The notes under the pieces: model-generated
What the model was told of the DNA's origin: nothing
The model's input: only the letters and a program-made list of their open reading frames with translations
The model's database searches: none
Origin: Chamaelirium japonicum
Taxonomy: Eukaryota > Streptophyta > Magnoliopsida > Liliales > Melanthiaceae
DNA length: 64,000 nucleotides
Reading direction: 5' to 3'
Assembly (NCBI GenBank): GCA_947650365.1
Contig: OX393552.1
Span: 22,316,012 to 22,380,011 of the forward strand
Translations under genes and position numbers: made by a program
Shown: positions 36,859 through 49,657 of the stretch, in pieces
How the letters are laid out: each line of letters starts with the position of its first letter
Position numbering within the stretch: the stretch's first letter is position 1

Positions 36859-39800
36859 ATGGCCTGCTCTTCCTTGTTATTAAATCCCGTCACCACCTCC
36901 GCCCCTACTTGGTCTCCTCCAAGCTCTGCCTTCCCCTTCCCGTCACGGCCGCCCCTCTCTTCCGATCGCCGCCGGACCCCCGGCGCAAGGCGCCTCTTTG
37001 CCCGCACCCGCCGGAGGAGCCGACGCGGCAGGCCGGAGAAGGAGGGCATGGCCCCCTCCAGTGCCCCGCTGCCCCTCAGGCGGACCATCTACGACGAGGA
37101 GGCGGCGCTGAGGCCTCCGGAGCCTGACGGCGGCGAGATCGAGCTCTTCTATCCCGATCACAGAAGCGGTGAGTTCGAGCTCCCCCCCCTTTCCCTCTCC
37201 TCCCCGTTTCATTCCACAATTATCCAATTCGCTTAAAGGGGCGGTGGAGTGCAAATTGGTGCCTAAAGAGCTGATTCATGATAATATCAGGTCTGATATT
37301 CCTTATATAAGATCATCGATTTAACTCAAAAATTCTTTCTTTTATATCTCCTTAGAATATTCTCTCATGAAATTTCTTTGAATTATCTTGATGAATCTCC
37401 GCCATGTCTCCAATGAAACTCGGATAAGTAGGATAGATAGTGATATTAGAACACGGCCTAGAAGAAGGAATCCTGTTAACCAACCCTAAGCAAACTTAAA
37501 CCATTAGAGAGCACGAATTACCAAGACATGAGATTTGGTCCCGGTGCTCGAAAAGTTTGAAGCTTTTTGTGTGGAGAAATCATTATAACGTTGTTGAATG
37601 TTTTCTTACTAGGCCATATGATGAATGCAGTTTGTCTTCTTAGCTAGAGATTAGGGGTCGTTTGGTTCACATAATACAGTCTTGGAATCATATTCCGATT
37701 CCTTGGCATCTTATTCCTGGGAATCGGAATAGGATTCCGGTGTTTAGTTCGTGTAAGGAAAAGACCAGGACATAGGCCATAATCCTTATTCATCCCCAAA
37801 ATATGTTTGGTTCAACATAGGAATGAGGGTGGGAATCCTGGATTATGCCCATTATACCCTTCCATTTTCATTTTCATTTCCATTCCCATGTTTGGGTTGA
37901 TTAACCATGGAATGATAATTAACTGCAAAAAAAAAAAAAAAAAGGAATGAGAACTAGTGATGTGTGGGGGGAGTGATGACACAGTAACTTTTGGGCTAGC
38001 ACCGTGTTTGTTATTGGTAGATTTGAGAATTTGGGTTTGGGTTTGGAACTAGAAAAATAATTAAGGTTTGACTTACCAATTCGGGTTCGAATCGGTCGTT
38101 TCAGATCAAAATCTCGTGATATATAAATCATAGAATAACTACGAAATTCATATATACAATTCAAACTAATAGGACAATGATATGAACCAAAACCTAATAA
38201 GACTCGATTCAGGGCATAGTGTGGGTTCAGGGCTTTGGATTGGCCAAAGACCAAATCAGTTTATAGGTGAACCGATTCGGCTTCCGATGAACCCCAAACC
38301 ATGCTTATTGGTCTTCTTCCCTTTTTTATCAGTAGACTGCTAATAGAAAAGGGAAGAAGACCGATAAGAGACACGAGACTAGCACAAAAGTTACATGAGT
38401 CATCCACAAAAGTTACACACACGCACGCACGCACGCACGAGCCAGTGATGTTTGGGGAGTGAATGATTCGAGTAACTTTTGGGCTAGCTCCGTGTCTCTT
38501 ATTGGTCTTCAGCATTGGTTTCAAGCTCCAATTTTTTTATTTATAACCTCCTGCTTAGTTACACATTAGTATTTAGTTTGTTTCTAGTAGGGTGTTCATG
38601 AATAGATAGCAGTTGGATAGTTCTATCTTCGAATCTCTTAGGTGGCTTGTCCAATTTCTTCTCTACCTTTTAAGTGTCAATTTTGGTGCATGGATTTCTA
38701 TAGCATACTTCCTAGTTGGTGTTTCATACTTCGAATAATGCGCTATAACTCTCATTGGAGTTGTTTGGTCCATTTTGGCAATGTGTATTTGATAATTCTA
38801 AGAGATATAGACATATTATCCAGTAGAGAGAATTGTTGTGATCATTTTATGAGAATCTGTCAAAGCATTGTTCTTTTGAAGCTTAATAATTGACACATCA
38901 ATTTGACTTCTTTAAAACGTAGGGTTGGCTAGGGGTGCAACTTGGGCGGGTTGGACCCGTGCCCAACTCGAATTTTGGGCAGGTTTCGGTTGATGTATTT
39001 GAAAATTGGGTTGGGTTAGGGTTGAAAAAATACAACCCGAGTTTAATTTGGGTCGGGCTTGGGTTGAGGGGTCGGGCAACCCGACCCGACCTGAACCCGA
39101 GTACTCTTGTATATCTATTGAGTTTATGATATATAGGTAACAATCACAACCATCTCGAGTACTCATATGTTGAGGGTCCGTAGTCACAGTCATCCGTTTC
39201 ACCCAGTGCCATATTATTTATTAGCTTATTGCTCATCAAATAAATGCATTATCTAATGATCTAGTAAATTGCATGGATAGAAATGTTTAAAAAGTTGTAT
39301 GGTAGTGCTAGCAAGTAAAAGTTTTTTTAAAATTTTGATATTCAAAGGTTAAAATTTTAAACAAGTATACTCGAACTTGCACAACCCGATCCTTCCTACC
39401 AACTTGGGCTAACCCGAGCCCACCCGAGCATAGAAATTTTTGCTTGGGTTGGGCTTGGGCTAGGCATCTCGGGTTGGAGGTTGGGTTGGGTTGGGCTCGG
39501 GTTGGAGGTTTTAGTATTTGGGTTGGGCTTGGGTTGATCCTCAACCCGACCCAACCCGCCCGAGTTGCAGCCCTAGGGTTGGCGAACATGAAATATCTTG
39601 TTTTGGAGAATCCATTGAAGGCTATGTTTTTTTAAGAGCAGAACGCAAATCAAACTTTAATTTTACTTTAATCGAGATACCTCCTGCAGGTACTTCAGCA
39701 TCAAGGAATCAACTACTTCCAGTTAAAAGTGACGCATCAATGAAAGATATTGAGGGGGAGAAACACCCCTCAACTGCAAGTGTACTTAGAAAGAGCAGGT

Positions 39801-42800
39801 CTAAGGTGAACTCTTTAAAATGCTTTGGGGTTGACCTGTCCCCAGACAACATTGCAGTTGCTATTGTATATTTTGTGCAAGGAGTTCTAGGGCTTTCCAG
39901 GCTTGCTGTCAGCTTTTACATGAAAGACGATCTTCATCTTGACCCAGCAGAGGTATGCCTTCTTTTTGTCTCTTGATGTGAGTTTTATTTGTTTAAACCC
40001 ATTGTTCTGTAAAATATTTTTATTTAACTGTCCTTTGGGCCTTTCGTGTTTTCAATATCCTGCCAGTGCTTTTCTGCCAACCGCTTTGCCAATTTGACGT
40101 GGCACCTGATCACAGCAGTCCGTTTGCCTGCTTGTTGAGGCTGAGTGTGATTCACCGGTTGGGGCTGGGTGCAACGGACGACTGTGATCGTGCAACGTCA
40201 AGTTGGTAAACGGGTTGGCAGAATAGCATTTTCCTTTGTGTATCTATCGGTGCAGCTTTGTATTTTCTTTCTTAAAACAGTCAGTCATGTTTATATAAAC
40301 ATTTCTGACAAAGCATACTGCTGGTTTCTTGGCAAGTAAAAGGGGTGTGAGAATCTTGGAGTCCGAGATGTTATTCTTCATGGATAGAGATTAACACCTT
40401 CTATCTCATTTTGTTTAGACAGCAGTTATATCTGGTATATCTGCCTTGCCATGGCTGATCAAGCCTGTTTATGGGTTTATCAGGTTAGGCAAACTATTTC
40501 ATATCTGTCATTCTCTAGAATTGCTGCATCCTTTCATTGAACATACATGCGTAAATGCTTTCTTGGTGGCAGTGACTCCATCCCTCTTTTTGGCTACCGG
40601 AGAAGGTCATATCTTATTCTATCGGGGCTTCTTGGAGCACTTTCATGGAGCTTGATGGCCACTGTTGTTGACAGCAAGTATGGTGTGGCAATATGCATTC
40701 TTCTTGGATCTCTTTCAGTTGCCTTTTCAGATGTTGTAAGTGCCATTGGTCGCGTTAATTTGCAATTTGTACACCACTTTCTTTACGTGCTTATATTTGT
40801 CGGCATCGTAGCCATTCCACTTTTCAATGTATTACCTTTCCTTTGGAAAATAGGATTTCTTTCATACCTATTATGTGTTTAGGGTTTATGTTACAACTCA
40901 CAAGCACCTTTGTACATCATGTTTTGTAATAGCTTGCAGATTGACATCGTATGTGCTTCTTGCTGAAATCAACAATCATTGAGCTACAAACGTGCATTAA
41001 TAAGATTCTTCGATCCTTTATTTTCCTCGGACACCCGGATACACTTTTGAAAAAGTGGAATTTAATTAGATCTAGTCATGGTTGTCTTTACAGAACTAAA
41101 TCTCAGTAGTAGTTGAAGTTATACTAATGGTTCACTTATGCTTCAAATATTTGTTGGTTGAGCAGCAAGTGTTCACTGTAGTTCATAGCAGTGCTATATT
41201 TATCTCTACAACTTGCCTGTCTTATTCATCATCTTTATTTTCGTACTATAACAGATGATGCGCTTTGTACAGATTACTGACACATAAAATGCAGGTGGTA
41301 GATTCTATGGTTGTCGAGAGGGCTCGTGGTGAGTCACAGAGCACATCTGGATCTCTTCAATCTTTATGTTGGGGATCTTCAGCCTTTGGTGGTATTGTGA
41401 GCGCATACTTTAGTGGGTCTCTAGTGGATGCTTTTGGTGTAAGGTGGGTTAAGTAGATTGTGGATTACATAATACTGCTTCTTAGCTGATGCACATAATA
41501 AGCTTTTATTGTATTCTCTGTCTATGCAGATTTGTTTTTGGTGTGACAGCATTTCTTCCATTGATGACATCAGCAGTTGCCCTTCTTGTAAAGGAACAAG
41601 CTACGCCTTCTGCTGGAGAACATAATCCTTCAACTTCTGATCTGGGGTTTCTTGAAAGCTCCAAGCAACATGTCATGCAGCTGTGGGATGCTGTCAGGCA
41701 GCCCGACATCCTTTTGCCCACCTTATTCATATTTCTGTGGCAAGCAACACCACATTCAGACTCTGCCATGTTTTTCTTTACGTATGCTTTCCAACCCAGC
41801 ATAATTGTTCATTTTTTTTTTCATATTAATAGAATTGTCTTAATAAATATAAGCCACCAGCATTAGATTTTACTGCTAAATGTTTCCTTCAATGGAACTC
41901 GTTTGAATGATGGCACCTGATATCCTGTCATATAGATTATTGAGTGGCACTTAAAAAATCGCTGAGTTCTTCAAGTCATTGTTGGGCTCACACCTATGCT
42001 GATGACAAGCCCAAATGAGAAAGGTCGAGGGATGCCGTTAGTGATAATAATAAAGTGAATCTTAATTTGCTTTTTCTTAATGATAGGATGTCCTGTGCAA
42101 GTGACAGTGCTTAGCCATGTGATGGTCAAAATGAGCAAGGGTTAGCTAGAGCTCCCCCCCAATAAGTGATTTGTCACAATTTAATCTGATTGTTGAGAAT
42201 TTGGCAAGGATTAGCTCAAATATCTCTTGTAAGCAATGCATAGATTTGCACTTGCTAGGGTCTCTTAGAAGCAACTTGTCGCAATTACTCTTAGTCAGAA
42301 TGAGAGGAATACAAAGACTATGTTAAATAAATTGAGGGCAGTAAAAGAAGGTATACACTCGCACACAAAACACAAAGAGGGAGGGAGGGTGGTGAGGAAC
42401 GGAGAATTATATTAGTATTAATAAAAGGAGAAGGGACACTGGTAGTTTATTGTGAAAGAGTAGTGAAATTGTGGATGCATGACGAGGAGAGTGAAAAACC
42501 AAAGAGAAGGGAGAAAACTCTAAGGAAATTGGATGTCGAAAGCATATATAGTAGGGAAATATAAAATACCAGAAATGGATCTAAATTCTAAAGTATTGGT
42601 AGCTAAAGATGTGAAGTATAGAAGTAGAGATGTTTGATGAACTTGGAGCTCTTAAGTTCATATTATGTGGCAAGATTATTGATGCAATTATGCACCACTA
42701 GTGAGAGATGCAAGAGAAGACTGTATAGTCTATAAAAGCAATTTTAGGTGGGTATCGATGTTATAATTCAATAAATTCCGAAGAAAATTATATAAATAGA

Positions 42801-45800
42801 TGATTTTACATGTTTATTTAGTGAGAAGTTGAAGAGGATAGGTGGACAAGGGATCATAACTTGAGATCAACGTGGTCTATGATCTAGCAATACAAACATC
42901 CATAACCCCCCCCCCCCACAGATAAATCCGCACTTTTGGGTCCTTACATCCTTCCGTCCTTTTGCATGAGTTCCCATTTTACCCTTCACCTTATAAATTA
43001 ATCCATATCCAGTATTTTGAATCCTATGTCATGAAAACAAACACAAGGGCTAGGACCGTAATATGTCATTTTTACCCTTCCCGTTCTATTCCTACACAAA
43101 TCACAAATACCATCCAAGAATATTACCCTTTTGCCACTAATCAATTGAGTCTTATTTATCCATTTAAAAATCAAGGGCTATTATGGGAATAGATCCCACT
43201 AACCCATTTTTCCTTCCATCCTACCTTTTGTTTTCCACTTTGCCCTTCTCTTCGTTGCCACTAATCAATTGAATCTTATTTATCAATTAAAAAAACAAGG
43301 GCTATAATGGGAAGGGCAATCCCACTAATCCACTAACACATTCTTATTTCCATCCTATGCTTTGTTCCTTGTTTTACCCTTATCCATCCTATGTTTTAAA
43401 ACAACATCAAGTGAAATGTTTGGGTAGGGTATGGGCATTGGAACTCTATCCGATTAACTTTCGGATATGGGTATGAATACCCCAATACCCATGCTCGGAA
43501 CCCAAAACTTGTGACCCGACCCCGACCCGAAACATTTGGTATGAGTATGGGTATGGGTTGTACATGGCTTGGGTAGGGTATGGGTATAGGAACTCTACCT
43601 GGTAGGGTACGTATGGGTATAGGAACTCTACCCTATTAACTTTTGGATATGGGTATGGGTATGGCCCGTATGGGTATGGATACTTTAATACTTTTTACAA
43701 GGCCTAGATAAGGTATGGGTATGGGAACTCTACCCGATTAACTGTTAGGTATGGATATGGGAACAAACACAAGGGCTAGGACCGTAATATATCCTTCCCG
43801 TTCTATCCCTACACAAATCACAAATACCATCCAGGAATATTACCCTTTTGCCACTAATCAATTAAGTCTTATGGGAATAAATCCCCCTAACTCACTAACC
43901 CATTCTTCTTTCCATCCTACTTTTTGTTTTCCACTTTGCCCTTCTCTTCTCTGCCACTAATCAATTGAATCTTATTTATCCATTAAAAAAACATGGGCTA
44001 TAATGGGACGGGCAATCCCACTAATCCACTAACCCATTCTTCCTTCCATCCTACGTTTTGCTCCCCATTTTTCCCTTCTCAATCCTATGTTTTAAAACAA
44101 CATCAGGGAAATGTTTTGGTAAGGTATGGGCATTGGAACTCTACCCGATTAATTTTCGGGTATGGGTATGAATACCCCAATACCCATACCCGAAACCTAA
44201 TTGCCCCTCTAACTTGTGACCCGACCCCGACCCCGACCCCGACCCGAAACATCTGGTACGGGTATCGGTTGTACAAGGTTTGGGTAGGGTATGGGTATAG
44301 GAACTCTATCTGGTAAGGTACGTATGAGTATAGGAACTCTACCCTATTAACTTTTGGATATGGGTATGAGTACCTTAATACTTTTTACAAGGCCTAGGGA
44401 AGGTTGGTTTTAGGAACTCTACCCTATTAACTGTCAGGTATGGATATGGGAACAAACACAAAGGCTAGGACCATAATATGTTATTTTTACCCTTCCCATT
44501 CTATCCTTACACAAATCACAAATACCATCCAAGAATATTACCCTTTTGCCACTAATCAATTGAGTCCTATTTATCCATTTAAAAAACCAAGGGCTATTAT
44601 GGGAATAAATCCCACTAACTCACTAACCCAGTCTACCTTTCATCCTGCTTTTTGTTTCCCACATTACCCTTCTCTTCTCTGCCACTAATCAATTGAATCT
44701 TATTTATCCATAAAAAAAACAAGGGCTATAATGAGAAGGGCAATCCTCTAATCCACTAACCCATTCTTCCTTCCGTCCTACGTTTTGTTCCCCATTTTAC
44801 CCTCTCAATACTATGTTTTAAAACTACATCAAGGGAAATGTTTGGGTAGGGTATGGGCATTGGAACTCTACTCGATTACCTTTCGGGTATGGGTTGGAAT
44901 ACCCCAATACCCATACCCGAAACCTAATTGCCCCTTTAACTTGTGACCCGACCCCGACCCCGACCCCGACCCTGACTCCGATCCCGACCCGAAACATCTT
45001 GTACAGGTATGGGTATGGGTTGTACAAGGTTTGGGTAGGGTATGGGTATAGGAACTCTACCCTATTAACTTTTGGATATGTGTATGGGTATGGGTATGGG
45101 TACCTTAATACTTTTTACAAGGCCTAGATAAGGTATGAGTATAGGAACTCTACCCGATTAACTGTCAGGTATGGAATATGGGTATCTCCGAATCCCGATT
45201 GTCTCTCTAACTTGTGTAGATAATACAATTTGACATATACATATAGTGTACATATAACCCATATTTGGATCCTATGTTATTAAAACAAAAGCAAGAAAGT
45301 ATTGCATTCTTGCACTTCCCATCGTGGCCCTACAAAAATTATCAATATGCCACTATCATTATTTCATGTGTCCATACCCTATACTAAAATCTAAAATGAC
45401 TTTTTAATTTGTGTTTGTCTAAAAGGGTCCATAGATCAGAACTGTTGCACGTGCAACGCACATGCCCATTGCACTAGTGTGGTTTAAATAGAGAGATGGG
45501 TGGCTTAGTATGTTCAAACTCTGAATGGTAGCCAATTGTCGTCTTTTTAGATGAAGATCAACCCAATTGGCTGTTGCAGTTTGTAGAAATTAGATCACCA
45601 AACTGGGTGCTTGCAGCTTGCTGAAGCCTGACTTAACTTCCTCTACCATACAATTTATCTCCTTTTCCAGCCTTAATTTTTTATTTGGCACATGGATGTG
45701 TTGGTGTTGGCACCAGTATAATGGGAATCTGAAATTATTACAAGCACGATGTTAAGTTGAAGTATGTGTCATGCCCATTTGGGCAATGCTAGATGCTCAG

Positions 45801-46821
45801 TGATTCAAAGGCAAAGTATGCAACTTTAAAAGTCAATTCTTCTATCCTCTGTTTGATCTTTCCTGACAAGGCTGTCGTCCATAGCTTAAACAGATAGCCA
45901 ATTTGTCGACTTCTTCCTTAGACTTGCTTTTCTATGTCCATATGACAAGAAGTTGCTTTTCTGTACGTTTATCACTTCCTACATTTTTTCTTCAAAATTA
46001 ATTTTTTGATGAAGGTACATGTATCTTCTGTTTGTGTTTCAGCACGAATAAACTTGGCTTCACTCCAGAATTTCTAGGGCGTGTCAAACTTGTTACTTCA
46101 GTGGCCTCCCTAGCAGGCGTTGCACTCTACAATGCATCGCTGAAGAATGTTCCTTTGAGGAAAATCTTTCTCTTTACTACCATGATAGGTTCTGTCCTTG
46201 GAATGACACAGGTACTTATCATGCAATGTTCTAAATTCTTGAGAGAGATGAATCCACTTGCATGTTCGACTTGATAGATATTTAAAAATTCTACTCAGGT
46301 CATCCTTGTCACTGGACTAAATCAGCAGCTTGGCATAAGCGATGAGTGGTTTTCTATCGGGGACTCGTTGATTATAACAGTCCTTAGTCAGGTGACTATT
46401 TATATTGGAGCTGTAGTTTCTTGTGTAGTTCTGTATACTACTGATTTGAGAGCATGCTTGAATACTTGGTTGCTATCTTTATTTCCTTTTTTGTTGACGT
46501 CTTGAATGAAGAAGTGAACCATTATTGCAGGCTTCTTTCATGCCTGTTTTGGTATTAGCTGCAAGATTATGCCCTCCTGGCATGGAGGCCACGCTGTTTG
46601 CTACGCTGATGTCCATTTCTAATGCTGGAAGTGTCACCGGTGGCTTGGTTGGCGCTGGCCTGACCCAGTTTCTTGGTGTCACCAGGGACAGCTTTGGAAA
46701 TTTAGCTCTCTTAATTATTATTTGCAATTTAAGCTCATTGCTGCCTCTGCCTCTCCTCGGCCTACTTCCTGCAGAGAACACTGGCAAGATCACAGATATT
46801 GAAGAAACAAAGTCGAATTGA
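36859..46821 (+). CDS. Folate-biopterin transporter family protein, probably plastidial (nine exons)
   Basis: The product belongs to the folate-biopterin transporter family (BT1/FBT) of the major facilitator superfamily, related to the plant chloroplast protein and cyanobacterial Slr0642 that move folates across membranes. Exons are 36859-37168, 39690-39952, 40419-40483, 40573-40735, 41295-41443, 41530-41781, 46043-46211, 46299-46391 and 46531-46821. All introns are GT-AG and the phases join to 1755 nt, 584 residues. The first about 60 residues are rich in Ser, Pro and Arg, as expected of a transit peptide. The family motif '[15 protein letters not shown]' is in exon 4; '[14 protein letters not shown]' (exons 6-7), '[13 protein letters not shown]' (exon 8) and '[15 protein letters not shown]' (exon 9) are also conserved. 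About 12 membrane segments are expected. The chosen start is the first ATG in frame; length is near the roughly 560 of the Arabidopsis relative. Introns 1, 2 and 6 contain mobile DNA, yet coding is intact. Substrate is inferred from the family. Confidence 0.93.
37670..37908. mobile_element. Tourist/Harbinger-like fragment in intron 1
   Basis: The left end reads GGGGTCGTTTGGTTCAC preceded by TTA, typical of Tourist-like MITEs. The matching right end was not found, so the copy is incomplete. Confidence 0.4.
37916..37943 (+). mobile_element. Candidate very short poly-A retro-insertion (28 bp) in intron 1
   Basis: TAATTAACTGC plus 17 A lies between direct repeats GGAATGA (37909-37915 and 37944-37950). 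The 7-bp duplication is shorter than at the other sites, so chance is not excluded. Confidence 0.45.
38260..38506. repeat. Hairpin repeat in intron 1
   Basis: GGTCTTCTTCCCTTTT near 38312 returns as its exact complement near 38350, a 16-bp stem with a short loop. The block GTAACTTTTGGGCTAGC occurs twice in direct orientation (about 37984 and 38471) and once inverted (about 38376), and (GCAC)n lies at about 38423-38438. Confidence 0.6.
38930..39575. mobile_element. Non-autonomous hAT MITE in intron 1
   Basis: The ends TAGGGGTGCAAC and GTTGCAGCCCTA are near-perfect inverted repeats, and the 8-bp direct repeat GGGTTGGC flanks them (38922-38929 and 39576-39583). The interior is rich in GGGTTGGG/CCCAACCC motifs and has no transposase. 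It ends 114 bp before exon 2 of the transporter gene, whose splice acceptor is unharmed. Confidence 0.9.
40068..40227. mobile_element. Fold-back MITE in intron 2
   Basis: The left end GCTTTTCTGCCAACCG matches the inverted right end CGGGTTGGCAGAATAGC, and the arms continue through TGACGT(T/G)GCAC and GATCACAG(C/T). The loop is about 40 bp. A clear target duplication could not be assigned. A relative is near 35840. Confidence 0.7.
43038..45170. repeat. Tandem array of about 700-bp units in intron 6
   Basis: Three units begin near 43038, 43761 and 44450, each starting with ACA(A)ACACAA(G/A)GGCTAGGACC. Each unit holds, in the same order, a CACAAATCACAAATACCATCC block, a GCCACTAATCAATTGA block, and a GGTATGGG/CCCATACC-rich block with repeated GGAACTCTACCC. 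A fourth, more diverged start is near 45275. The period is about 690-720 bp. Confidence 0.85.
45444..45478 (+). mobile_element. Helitron-like 3' terminus in intron 6
   Basis: The perfect palindrome GTTGCACGTGCAAC (45444-45457) is followed 17 bp later by CTAG, then T, matching the hairpin plus CTRR(T) rule for Helitron ends. The tandem array just upstream may be part of the element. A matching 5' TC end near 42900 could not be fixed, and no helicase is present. Confidence 0.5.
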
Positions 46822-48875
46822 GGTTCCTGTTTTATGGTTATGCAAGATCAGCTCTGTTTACTGGCTGCCATTTCAGAGGTATGTCTCGGTTTTCCTTCTA
46901 ACTGGGGGCATCATTCTGAATGACACGGCAATCTGGCCGTTGGTATCATGCCAAAAAATAGAAAGAATTCTTGGTCCCCAAAGAAAATGAAGATGAAAGT
47001 TCAGCTTACAGATCAAACAAATCTCGAGTCCAGATTCTCTGTCTTTAACTTAATGTAACTGAATTCATGTATAGTAAAAGTCCCATTTCCTCTAAAAGAT
47101 TGGAGGACTCATAGCAAGCAGTCATCTATGATTAGAGAGAAACAAATGGTGACCTCAAAAATGGTCAACTTTCCAAGTGTAACATGTTATAAAAAGGAGA
47201 ATTATTAAATCTCAATTTTGGAATCAATTATATTCAATTTCCATCTTCTATAGTATGATTCTGGGTTCATCACTAAAATGAGTCTCAGACTCTCAGAGAG
47301 TAAAAGAACTTGTTTACTTGGGTATATCATGAAGAATTTGTCTTTATTTCTGCCCCCTTTTTTTAGCTTAAATGCTTGAGTGATTGAATGAGGCAGTATC
47401 ATGCTTGTTTCTTTTTTTTCTAATTGCATGAGCTTAAACTGCGTAACCGACAAGGTATGTTTCCCCACTCGCCAACTGGCCTTTTAGGCTTCTTTCCATA
47501 GGCCCATGGGCAGAAACACGGGGTGCGGGTGGGGGTGGAGGCCCCCCTGAAATTTTGAAAAAAATTCCAATATGCTTTGATGTTGCAGGGGTGGTTAGGG
47601 GATCATATGAAGTGCAGTGGGCAATGCTCCGCTCGTGATGTTTGATCAACGAAAAAAACCCACAGCCTGGGGTACATTTCAGAGCCAAAAAAGTGCAGGA
47701 GGAATTGATCATTCCTTGTCCTATCATCCAATGGTTAATATAGCATTGGCAGTTTTTTGAAACCTGTACATTTTGTTGGTTTATGAAGTCAAGTCCATTT
47801 GTCTACTTCCCCCCACTTTTAACCTTGTTTATCCTCTAAATTACATGCGTACCCCATTGTCATGCTTCTTGGATTAGAAAAAGTATTGCTTTTGTCTTCT
47901 TCTTTATGCAATAAACCTTGCTTATCCTCTGAATTACAAGAGTAGCCTAGTGTCACCTTGTGAATGTAAATCATAAAAATTGGATATGATTGGATGGTCG
48001 GACCCTATCTAACCAGGACCTGCAACATTTTTCGGTTTAGCGTTGTACTGAATCGTATATTACATAACCATATAGTTTAACACTAAACTAATTAGATTGC
48101 TTGAACCGACCGGTCAAAATAAACCGGTTCCATTATTTTATATATTAAAGGTCGATTTTATATATACAAAAATATTTATTTAATGTGCTTTGTTTACCTT
48201 TTGAATAGCTATTGAATCGATTTGGGCCGGATCGAGCACCATTTAGGCTCACTAAAATTGGTAAGGTGGAAAAAATATCATAACTTTTGGCTTGCCCCTC
48301 CCCCTAAAAGAAAATTTTGGCTCCGCCTCTGCATAGGCCTCTCTTGCCAAGTTACTTTGGTGAGGTTTGGGTACCAATTGTTGGGAGTTGATGTCAAGTT
48401 GACCATCAGCTAGGAAATATCTTGATGGGACAAGACGCAGATGATGATGGTGGTGGTCATGGTGATAGGGATGGCGGCAACGGTAAAATTTTGCATGCAC
48501 ATGCACATAGTTTTGCATAGAAGTCCTGAAAACTTTTCCATTCAGCGTCCTCAAAATATTATGATGTTCATCTAATGGTAATTCTTGTGTTAGACTGAAC
48601 TTACTGTAGCAATCACAGTAGTTTCCAAAAGTTTTGCTCAGAATGAACTGGAAGTCACTTGTTAAGATATCATTAGATGATGGCACAGGATTGGCATTGG
48701 CTATCAACAGCCGAGCTGCTATTAATTACTTCCCCTCCAAAGATAAGTTCTTTAAAATCAGCGTGAAACGATATTTATGTGATTCCATGAAACAAAAACA
48801 GTCAGCAACTCAGCATTTGTCGTTCGGTTTTCTCCTATCTGCTATCTATGATTTTGATACTTATTTTCATTTCTC
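46822..48875. other. 3' flank of the transporter gene and intergenic DNA
   Basis: The first 250-300 bp probably hold the 3' UTR, but no single poly-A signal is decisive. The rest has no recognisable gene; a frame at 48634-49062 runs into the retroposon at 48892 and lacks a known domain. Confidence 0.4.
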
Positions 48876-48891
48876 TTCCTCTTTGAGCTTT

Positions 48892-49641
48892 TTTTTTTTT
48901 TGGTATTCATCAAACGGGAGATCACAACCTGATCTTCAAGAGGCGCCACTGCCGACGCAATTACAAATCCACCACTCGGCGGATACCACCACCATCCCTG
49001 ACGGGAACAAGACCGCCTCCAGGCGGGGGAAGTTGCCAACACCAGCGCACCCAACCGACTAAACACAAAACTCTGCCCCTCTGACGGAGGCATCGCAGCT
49101 CCCGAACAAGGAAAAACGAGATCAGGAAAACGAAATAAAACAAACCTCAAAAAAACAAAAAAAAAATCAAAAAATTAGGTGATCTACCGCCATTAACTCC
49201 GGTAGACCGTCCAAGATGAGGGAGTCGCAGCAGCCCCACCCTTCCTCTGGCGAACACCACCGCCACTACAGCAAACGGGACCCATGCGCCGACGAGATCT
49301 GGAAATCCACCGACTCCAACAAGGGGGCTGGGGCTAAATCTACCCTCCGACGATAGATCCGTGCTCCCGACGCCGAGTGGAGGCCACCGCCCGATAGAAG
49401 GTCGCCTCGCAACACCGTCGACACGAGAACAAAAAGTCGGCCGCTCGGAGTAGCCCTTCTACAAGAGAAAGGAGAGAGGGCCAAATCCCATCCCGCATAC
49501 GTCCCACCACGTGGTCCTGGCCTCCCTGGAGCCGTCGCCAGCGTCCGAGGAGCCCAAGATCGGATCCACGAACCCTAGGTCAGAAGGAGGAAAAAAAGGG
49601 AGAGCAGAGCCGTCGCTCTTGGTTTACTATCGCACTATGGT
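48892..49641 (-). mobile_element. 750-bp LINE-derived retroposon
   Basis: A perfect 16-bp direct repeat TTCCTCTTTGAGCTTT flanks it (48876-48891 and 49642-49657). The plus strand begins with a T run, so the element lies on the minus strand with a poly-A tail preceded by TGATGAATACC. Its 5' half is GC-rich like a LINE 5' UTR and has no reverse transcriptase, so it is either an internally deleted LINE or a non-autonomous LINE-mobilised family. Frames inside it (for example 48842-49150 and 49266-49484) have no recognised domain. Confidence 0.82.
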
Positions 49642-49657
49642 TTCCTCTTTGAGCTTT

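Noticed and set aside
39308-39976. Extra coding upstream of exon 2 in the transporter gene (in-frame from 39518)
   Set aside because: That stretch is the end of a hAT MITE with a GGGTTGGC duplication plus intron; a clean acceptor at 39688-39689 joins exon 1 in phase.
42900-45200. CRISPR-like array
   Set aside because: Repeats are about 700 bp, diverged and without regular short spacers, in an intron of a plant gene.
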